Below are positions 1 to 4,995 of a DNA stretch of 5,778 nucleotides, one piece after another (the first letter of the stretch is position 1; each line of letters begins with the position of its first letter). The position numbers and the translations under genes were made by a program. Under the pieces are notes generated by a model that was not told where the DNA came from, ran no database searches, and was given only the letters and a program-made list of their open reading frames with translations. The DNA comes from Bifidobacterium breve. Its GTDB lineage: Bacteria; Actinomycetota; Actinomycetes; S36-B12. The stretch lies in contig CAMDKJ010000118.1 in assembly GCA_945900705.1 (NCBI GenBank), positions 1 through 5,778 of the forward strand, in the 5' to 3' direction.

Positions 1-552
1 GCCACTACCGGTGGTATCACAATTTTATCGGGTTCGATGGCTCCAGAAGGTGCCGTTGTAAAAAATGCGGGAGTACCGGTTGATGTCTTCGAAGGTGCTG
101 CACGGGTGTTCGAGCGTGAGCAATCTGCGATGGCCGCACTCGAAGATGGCACCATTCAAAAAGGCGATGTCGTCGTCATTCGCTACGAGGGCCCCAAAGG
201 CGGCCCGGGTATGCGCGAAATGCTGATGATTACCGGAGCCATCAAGGGCGCCGGGTTGGGCAAGGACGTCATGCTCATCACCGATGGCCGGTTCTCCGGT
301 GGCACCACCGGGCTATGCGTTGGCCACGTTGCTCCCGAGGCCGTAGATGGCGGCCCCATCGGGCTAGTTGCCAATGGGGATCGGGTCCGAATCGATATTG
401 GCGCCCGGACTTTAGATCTACTTGTCGATGAGGCCGAACTAGCTAAGCGGGCGGCGGCATTTGTGCCGCTGCCGCACGGCTACACCAGGGGGGTCCTGGC
501 CAAATACACCAAACTGGTGGGCTCGGCCTCCAAAGGCGCGGTCTGCGACTGA
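1..552 (+). CDS. IlvD/Edd family dehydratase (dihydroxy-acid dehydratase-like), C-terminal part
   Basis: This is the last 183 residues of an Fe-S dependent dehydratase. The reading frame is open from base 1, so the ATG at 37 is internal and the 5' part lies outside the window. Family enzymes remove water from 2,3-dihydroxy acids to give 2-keto acids, in the cytoplasm. Visible landmarks are GSMAPEGAVVKNAG (residues 11-24), the YEGPKGGPGMREM block (62-74), the signature TDGRFSGGTTGLCVGHVAPEA (starting at 94), whose S99 matches the serine proposed as catalytic base in the family, and the swivelling C-terminal domain ending AKYTKLVGSASKGAVCD. That tail and LCVGH look like DHAD (IlvD) rather than Edd. 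However, the next gene is an FAH hydrolase and the opposite operon holds sugar oxidoreductases, so a sugar-acid substrate (apionate, or another pentonate or hexonate) seems more likely than valine and isoleucine synthesis. The family call is firm; the substrate is inferred. Confidence 0.93.
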   Translation, partial: ATTGGITILSGSMAPEGAVVKNAGVPVDVFEGAARVFEREQSAMAALEDGTIQKGDVVVIRYEGPKGGPGMREMLMITGAIKGAGLGKDVMLITDGRFSGGTTGLCVGHVAPEAVDGGPIGLVANGDRVRIDIGARTLDLLVDEAELAKRAAAFVPLPHGYTRGVLAKYTKLVGSASKGAVCD

Positions 553-556
553 GGGA
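551..556 (+). promoter_or_regulatory. Ribosome binding site of the FAH-family gene
   Basis: GAGGGA starts inside the TGA stop codon of the dehydratase and lies 5 nt before the ATG at 562. It supports that start and suggests the two genes are translated from one message. Confidence 0.6.
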
Positions 557-561
557 TAAAC

Positions 562-1410
562 ATGCGGCTACTTAGAATCGGTCCGGTTGGCTTGGAAAAG
601 CCTGCAGTTCTCGATGGGGATGGGAATCCTCGCGACGTCTCTTCGATTGTCGGCGACTTCAACTCGGACTTCTTTGAATCCGGCGGGGTGCAACGCCTTC
701 AGAGTCTGGATTTAGGTGCACTGCCGGTGCTATCCAAAGATCTGCGCGTGGGTGCGCCGATCGCGAGGCCGGGTAACCTCGTGGCCGTCGGCCTTAACTA
801 TGCAGACCACGCGAGTGAGGCGAACATGGCGATCCCGAGTGAGCCGATCTTGTTTAATAAAGCCCCGAACACGGTTATTGGACCCTTTGATGACATCCAC
901 TTCCCCCGCGGTGGGACCAAGGTCGATTGGGAGGTTGAGCTGGGTATTGTGATTGGTACCAAGTGCCGATACCTCGAATCTTCACCAGCGGCACTATCTT
1001 GCATCGCAGGGTTCGTCGCCATCAACGACGTTTCAGAGCGTGCGTTTCAGGTAGAGCGTGGTGGTCAGTGGGTGAAGGGAAAGGCATTCGAGACGTCATG
1101 TCCAACCGGACCTTGGCTCGTTACCCCCGATGATGCAGGCATTCCGGAGCATTTTGATCTGTGGCTCGATGTTAACGGCGTGCGTCGACAAACAGGCAGC
1201 ACTTCCAAGATGATCTTCGATGTGGGAACGTTGCTCCACTACATATCGCAGCTGATGGTTTTGGATCCTGGTGACCTAGTGATCACGGGAACTCCGCCCG
1301 GTGTGGGTATGGGGATGGCCCAGCCCGAGTGGCTGAAGGTAGGCGACGTGGTGACGTTGGGAGTTACAGCCCTAGGTGAACATCGCACTTTGGTGGTCGC
1401 GGCGCCCTAG
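562..1410 (+). CDS. Fumarylacetoacetate hydrolase (FAH) family protein, probable 2,4-diketo-3-deoxy acid hydrolase
   Basis: This complete 282-residue cytoplasmic enzyme has the usual length for bacterial FAH-family hydrolases. The N-terminal lid region (1-65) is followed by the FAH fold with VGLNYADHASE (76-86; H83 and E86 fit the catalytic His-Glu pair), NKAPNTVIGP (99-108), VDWEVELGIVIG (121-132; metal ligands E124 and E126), AINDVSERAFQ (153-163; metal ligand D156), KGKAFETSCPTGPW (172-185) and ITGTPPGVGMG (241-251). The family binds Mg2+ or Mn2+ and hydrolyses a C-C bond in beta-dicarbonyl acids; relatives also include isomerases, decarboxylases and ureidoglycolate lyase-type annotations. 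It starts 9 nt after an IlvD/Edd dehydratase, and an SDR lies opposite. That trio matches L-rhamnonate/L-fuconate-type non-phosphorylative pathways, in which this enzyme splits a 2,4-diketo-3-deoxy acid. The exact substrate cannot be read from the sequence. Confidence 0.93.
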   Translation: MRLLRIGPVGLEKPAVLDGDGNPRDVSSIVGDFNSDFFESGGVQRLQSLDLGALPVLSKDLRVGAPIARPGNLVAVGLNYADHASEANMAIPSEPILFNKAPNTVIGPFDDIHFPRGGTKVDWEVELGIVIGTKCRYLESSPAALSCIAGFVAINDVSERAFQVERGGQWVKGKAFETSCPTGPWLVTPDDAGIPEHFDLWLDVNGVRRQTGSTSKMIFDVGTLLHYISQLMVLDPGDLVITGTPPGVGMGMAQPEWLKVGDVVTLGVTALGEHRTLVVAAP

Positions 1411-1434
1411 TCGCACCCAGGGCTTAGGTTCCTC

Positions 1435-2238
1435 TCATTCGTTCTTGTACGAATCCCAGTCCGCCCCGCTGAGAATGCCGCCGTCAATAACGATCGACTG
1501 GCCGGTTATGTAGGCCGATGCGTCGGTGGCCAAGAAGATGATTGCGCCGACCATCTCCTCGGGCAGCGCGAGCCGGCCGATTGGTGTCGTCTCGTCGAAC
1601 CAGCGTTGACGATGTGGCTCACCCCACAGAGGCATCGTGAACTCGGTCTTGATCACCGAGGGCTCGATGCAGTTCACCCGGATGCCGTCAGCAGCCCACT
1701 CCCGGGCGCAACTGCGGGTCATGGAGCTGACCGCCGCCTTGGTGGCTGCATATACCGAAATAGTTACGAAGCTGAACCGGGCGCTAAGCGAGCTGAGGTT
1801 GACAATGGCACCCTGGCCAGCGGTCTTCATGATCGCGTGGGCCGCCTGGCTTGCGAAATAGACGGCGCGCATGTTTACAGCGACGATGGCATCGAAGTCC
1901 TCGGGGGTGACCTCGTCGATCGTCTTACGTCGATTTATGCCCGCCCCATTGATGAGCACGTCTAAGCCACCCAGGCTCTGTGCACCTTGGTGCACCATTT
2001 GATAAGCTGCGTCAGCACTGGAAATGTCGCAGCTGATAGCGACCGCGCTGCCGCCTGCTGCTTCAATGCGCGCCCGCACTGGCTCTACCTTCTCGGCCGA
2101 GATGTCTTGGACTGCAAGCAGGGCGCCCCGAGCCGCCATAGCCTCGGCAACCAGTGAGCAGACCGACCCGCCGGCACCGGTGATGATGACGCGCTTACCT
2201 TGCAAGGAGAAGAGCGGGTCAGAGTGCGGATTGGTCAT
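1435..2238 (-). CDS. Short-chain dehydrogenase/reductase (SDR), NAD-type, probable sugar-acid dehydrogenase
   Basis: This 267-residue classical SDR oxidises or reduces an alcohol/carbonyl with a nicotinamide cofactor. It shows the Rossmann start RVIITGAGG (16-24), D45 at the end of beta-2 (favours NAD over NADP), INGAG (96-100, the NNAG position), N122, S150, Y163 and K167 as the catalytic tetrad in the correct spacing, and the C-terminal YITGQSIVIDGG (243-254). The cofactor loop is unusual: after TGAGG come S25-V26-C27 where TGxxxGxG has glycines. The start at 2238 (MTNPHSDPLF) is preferred over the ATG at 2298 because it has a good ribosome binding site and gives a normal SDR N-terminus. 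It is last in the operon and overlaps the lactonase-like gene by 20 nt. By context it may oxidise a 2-keto-3-deoxy acid to the 2,4-dicarbonyl that the FAH enzyme cleaves. Confidence 0.92.
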   Translation of the reverse strand: MTNPHSDPLFSLQGKRVIITGAGGSVCSLVAEAMAARGALLAVQDISAEKVEPVRARIEAAGGSAVAISCDISSADAAYQMVHQGAQSLGGLDVLINGAGINRRKTIDEVTPEDFDAIVAVNMRAVYFASQAAHAIMKTAGQGAIVNLSSLSARFSFVTISVYAATKAAVSSMTRSCAREWAADGIRVNCIEPSVIKTEFTMPLWGEPHRQRWFDETTPIGRLALPEEMVGAIIFLATDASAYITGQSIVIDGGILSGADWDSYKNE

Positions 2239-3955
2239 GGCTTCCTTCGGGTCGGTCGATAATCGTGAGTCCGTTCGGGGCTGCCGTGATCCTCTCATCT
2301 AGGAATCCGTGCAGGTGCACGACGCGCTCCCGCGCAGACGCGTTGACGACGATCAGGCGCGATCTGCTTTCGTTGACGAGGATTAGCGCATCGCAGGTCT
2401 CCGGGTTACTTGAGGCGCATAGGCGAATTAGGCGGTAGCCGGCAAGTGCGGCAAAAAATGCGTGTACGGGGTAGGGCTCTGCGCTCAAAGCGTCGATGAC
2501 CCCGCGCGGGCCGACGGTCTCGAAGTAGGTGACCGAGTCGATGGTGCCTGGTCTGGCGATAGAGCCAATGGATAGCGCAGCCCAAACTGCCGCGAACCAG
2601 GTAGGTTGCCGGTAGTCGTCCGACGCCGGCAGGTGATCATTGCTGAGGTCAGATGTTGGGTCCGTTGCGTTCGGATTGAATCGCGGGCGGAGTGTGATCG
2701 GTGCTACCGAGATCCACGAGGTGCCAGCTAGTCGTGGTGCATCACGTGCGATCACCATGGCGGTGGCGGAATTTTGAATAATGGTGCGATCATCGAAGGA
2801 ATGCACCTGCGGATTCATCGAGAAGCCCACGAAGTCGAGATCCGAAGTGTCGGGAGGCTGACGATTCAGTTCCGTGAAGTACAGGTTGGTTCCACCACCG
2901 ATGCACGCGGCTGCACCAAAAGCCGTTCGAGCGAGGTCAGTCCAGTTACGTGAGGTGACTAACTCGTCGCTCCGAAAAATGAACCAACGTGCGACGATGC
3001 CACCCAACTCGTTATCAATACGGGCCAGTAGGTCGAGTGCTGCTGCGTCTGCGTCGAACAAGGCGACGTGCAGGGAGCAGTCAAGGCTCCCTGCCTGAAA
3101 TGCTGCGTCTCGGAGGTGACGCTCCATCTCTTTTGCATTGACGCTTGCATCAATGCTGATGCGAAGATGGTCCAGAGCCAGCATTCGAAGGGCAGCCAAG
3201 TGCGCATCGGTGAGCTGCTTATCGTTGGCTTGAAGCCCGATCCTAGGCAGCGGGGCGACAGCGTCGAAAACCTCGATTTCGATGGTCCGGTCCGGCGATT
3301 GAGTTGCCGGTGGAATCCCTGTGAAGGTAATTCGTGCGGACTGTTCGAAGCGCCAACTGGGCAATACGGTCACCGGAAAGGGCAGGGCGATAGGTGTGCA
3401 ATAGGTCTTGTATGAGGCATCACTCCAGTTTCGGTGATCCTCGGTTTCGAAAATCTCACCGCTTAGCTCAAGGCGGACGTTGAATCCGGGCGTGATCTCA
3501 TGCGTCATGGCCCTGATGTCGCGAAAAGGCTGATGTGGACTGATGGCGTCAGGGAAGCGGGCCTCCTCGGTATCGCCACTTGTATGTTCGATGCGGACAT
3601 GTGCCCCGGCTAGGGCCATCGGATGAAGCACGCACAAGCCGAGGCGATTGCGTAGGAAGGGCTCGGTCGTATCACCGGTAACGGAGTAGGTGATGGAACC
3701 ATCAAAAGCGCCTTCGATCGCGCACGCCCAAGTGAACGCCCGTGCATCGAAGGTGCCTTGCGCGGTAAAACGTACCGAGAAGCCGTCAGATGCCTGGTCA
3801 ACCTCAACTGCGCTTAGGAGCCACGGACGCGAGGTCCAGTTCCGGTCCTGAAAGACCATGTATACGCGCCTGATGATTTCAGTGTTGCCGACGCGGATGC
3901 AACGCAGGTCCCCGTTATCGAGATCGACTACTACCGGTCCTGCGGATAACTGCAT
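2219..3955 (-). CDS. D-apionate lactonase (ApnL)-like protein
   Basis: The product has 578 residues from the ATG at 3955, with no signal peptide or membrane segment. Three parts can be seen: a beta-rich N-terminal region (about 1-230), an alpha/beta middle resembling a TIM barrel (about 235-500), and a small beta C-terminal region (about 505-575). Conserved-looking blocks are RNRLGLCVLHP (102-112), ISPHQPFRDIRAMTHE (138-153), FETEDHRNWSDASYKTYC (169-186), NLYFTELNR (357-365), GFSMNPQVHSFDD (377-389) and TYFETVG (476-482). From memory, these and the domain layout match D-apionate lactonase, which opens D-apionolactone to D-apionate in D-apiose breakdown. I could not run a profile search. E362 and E479 sit where glycosidase-like barrels carry acids, so a divergent glycoside hydrolase is the main alternative. 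It follows a Gfo/Idh oxidoreductase in the operon, fitting a dehydrogenase-lactonase pair. The start codon is uncertain (see the site at 3977-3982). Confidence 0.68.
   Translation of the reverse strand: MQLSAGPVVVDLDNGDLRCIRVGNTEIIRRVYMVFQDRNWTSRPWLLSAVEVDQASDGFSVRFTAQGTFDARAFTWACAIEGAFDGSITYSVTGDTTEPFLRNRLGLCVLHPMALAGAHVRIEHTSGDTEEARFPDAISPHQPFRDIRAMTHEITPGFNVRLELSGEIFETEDHRNWSDASYKTYCTPIALPFPVTVLPSWRFEQSARITFTGIPPATQSPDRTIEIEVFDAVAPLPRIGLQANDKQLTDAHLAALRMLALDHLRISIDASVNAKEMERHLRDAAFQAGSLDCSLHVALFDADAAALDLLARIDNELGGIVARWFIFRSDELVTSRNWTDLARTAFGAAACIGGGTNLYFTELNRQPPDTSDLDFVGFSMNPQVHSFDDRTIIQNSATAMVIARDAPRLAGTSWISVAPITLRPRFNPNATDPTSDLSNDHLPASDDYRQPTWFAAVWAALSIGSIARPGTIDSVTYFETVGPRGVIDALSAEPYPVHAFFAALAGYRLIRLCASSNPETCDALILVNESRSRLIVVNASARERVVHLHGFLDERITAAPNGLTIIDRPEGSHDQSAL
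2241..2248 (-). promoter_or_regulatory. Ribosome binding site of the SDR gene
   Basis: The - strand reads GAAGGAAG just before CC-ATG, with AAGGA centred about 6 nt from the start at 2238. It lies inside the 3' end of the preceding gene and decides the SDR start in favour of the internal ATG over the longer reading frame. Confidence 0.6.
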
Positions 3956-3966
3956 CGGAGTTGTGG

Positions 3967-4995
3967 TCAGAGCGAGCTCCCCACCGCGTATACCTGACCA
4001 GTGGCGAGCGACTCGTAGGCACCCAGGGTGATATCGAGGAGTCCTAGCGTCTCGGCACCGGAGCACTCGGGCAACACGCCGGACTTCAGGCAGGCAACCC
4101 ACTGGCGCTGCACGTTGACCACGCTGTCTTGGATGGCGTTCCATGGCTCCGAAGTCCATCCGTGATCAGGGATTACCAAATTCTCGTCAATTACCCCAGC
4201 GCCGGAGACCACCTGTAGGTGGTAATTAGGGCCGAGGGTGATTTTTCCCTGTGTCCCTTCGATGGTTACGAAAGTCTGGGGATACGTGTTGCGGTCGGAC
4301 CTAGTTTCGTAGCTAGCATCGACAATGCACGTGGCCTCGGGCATGTGCATCAACACTGTCGCGACATCCTCGCCTTTGATGCGCGGGTTAACTCTCAGCG
4401 CACTGGTGAAGATCGTCTGCGGCTCGCCGATGAAGAACCGGGCGAGGTCGAATAGGTGCACCGCGACGTCAACAATGATCATGCGCTCAGACTCGACGAG
4501 CCACGCCTGTGCCGCGTACACGTCGTGTGCTGTGCGAAAACTCATCCGCCCGAAGAAAGGGCGACCGATGACTCCATCGTCAATGAGCTGCTTAATGCGC
4601 CGCATGGGGGACTGGAATCGGAAGTTTTCGTGCACCATGAAAGGCAGATTCTTGGCCGCCATAGCGTCGACCATCGCGCGTGCATCTGCCATCTCCCAGG
4701 CTAGGGGCTTTTGGCAGATGGCGGCGACCCCGAACTCCGCGGCGAGTTCGACCATCATGCGGTGGGTCGGCGGTGTCGTGGCGATGTCGACGAAGTCCAG
4801 CTGCTCGTTCGCTAGCAGTTCGCGGGCGTCGGTGTAGGCGCGGCCGCCGAACTGCAGAGCTGCCGATTGCGCCTTGGTGGCGTCAATATCGCAGGTGGCT
4901 ACGAGCTCGACCCCGGGGATCTGCGCCCACGCATGCAGATGGTTCTGGGCGAAGAAACCTGTTCCGATCATCGCGAAGCGGTAGGGGCGACTCAT
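3967..4995 (-). CDS. Gfo/Idh/MocA family oxidoreductase, probable sugar dehydrogenase
   Basis: This 342-residue cytoplasmic enzyme oxidises a sugar or cyclitol with NAD(P). The N-terminal Rossmann domain (about 1-120) starts FAMIGTGFFAQNHL (7-20), and D36 ends beta-2 (LVATCDID), favouring NAD. The usual EKP motif is CQKPLA (94-99), with K96 the conserved lysine. HENFRFQSPMRRIK (122-135) and DVAVHLFDLARFF (176-188) mark the substrate domain, with D176 and H180 the expected catalytic acid and base. The ATG at 4995 was chosen over that at 5037 because it places the Rossmann start normally and overlaps the sulfurtransferase stop as ATGA, with GGTGG 5 nt upstream. The lactonase-like gene follows directly. 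D-apiose dehydrogenase belongs to this superfamily, so apiose is a reasonable candidate substrate, but myo-inositol, glucose or another aldose cannot be excluded. Confidence 0.92.
   Translation of the reverse strand: MSRPYRFAMIGTGFFAQNHLHAWAQIPGVELVATCDIDATKAQSAALQFGGRAYTDARELLANEQLDFVDIATTPPTHRMMVELAAEFGVAAICQKPLAWEMADARAMVDAMAAKNLPFMVHENFRFQSPMRRIKQLIDDGVIGRPFFGRMSFRTAHDVYAAQAWLVESERMIIVDVAVHLFDLARFFIGEPQTIFTSALRVNPRIKGEDVATVLMHMPEATCIVDASYETRSDRNTYPQTFVTIEGTQGKITLGPNYHLQVVSGAGVIDENLVIPDHGWTSEPWNAIQDSVVNVQRQWVACLKSGVLPECSGAETLGLLDITLGAYESLATGQVYAVGSSL
3977..3982 (-). promoter_or_regulatory. Strong Shine-Dalgarno-like site before a possible CTG start
   Basis: GGGGAG on the - strand lies 6 nt before an in-frame CTG (3970-3968) whose last two bases plus the next form the TGA stop of the upstream Gfo/Idh gene (CTGA overlap). 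The first in-frame ATG, at 3955, is 21 nt from this site and has no ribosome binding site of its own. Either CTG is used, giving five extra residues (583 in all), or the ATG is reached by coupled reinitiation. The site may also be chance. Confidence 0.4.
4992..4995 (-). other. ATGA stop/start overlap coupling two genes
   Basis: The ATG of the Gfo/Idh gene (4995-4993) and the TGA of the sulfurtransferase (4994-4992) share two bases. This implies one transcript and likely translational coupling, and fixes the downstream start. Confidence 0.85.

Noticed and set aside
1404..1434. Intrinsic terminator between the converging operons
   Set aside because: The stem is only 5 bp with a 10 nt loop and no T-tract follows on either strand; recorded only as a low-interest finding.
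1606..1965. 119-codon open frame on the + strand inside the SDR gene
   Set aside because: It is antisense to a clear SDR, with no recognisable domain or convincing ribosome binding site.
2239..2298. Longer SDR start at 2298
   Set aside because: It would add 20 residues encoded over the preceding gene; the ATG at 2238 has the better ribosome binding site and a normal SDR N-terminus.
3971..4159. Longer start of the lactonase-like gene at 4159
   Set aside because: The extra residues are arginine-rich and lie within the Gfo/Idh coding region, as expected for an out-of-frame shadow.
4325..4837. 170-codon open frame on the + strand inside the Gfo/Idh gene
   Set aside because: It is antisense to a well-supported gene and its product is rich in Ser, Arg and Met with no recognisable motif.
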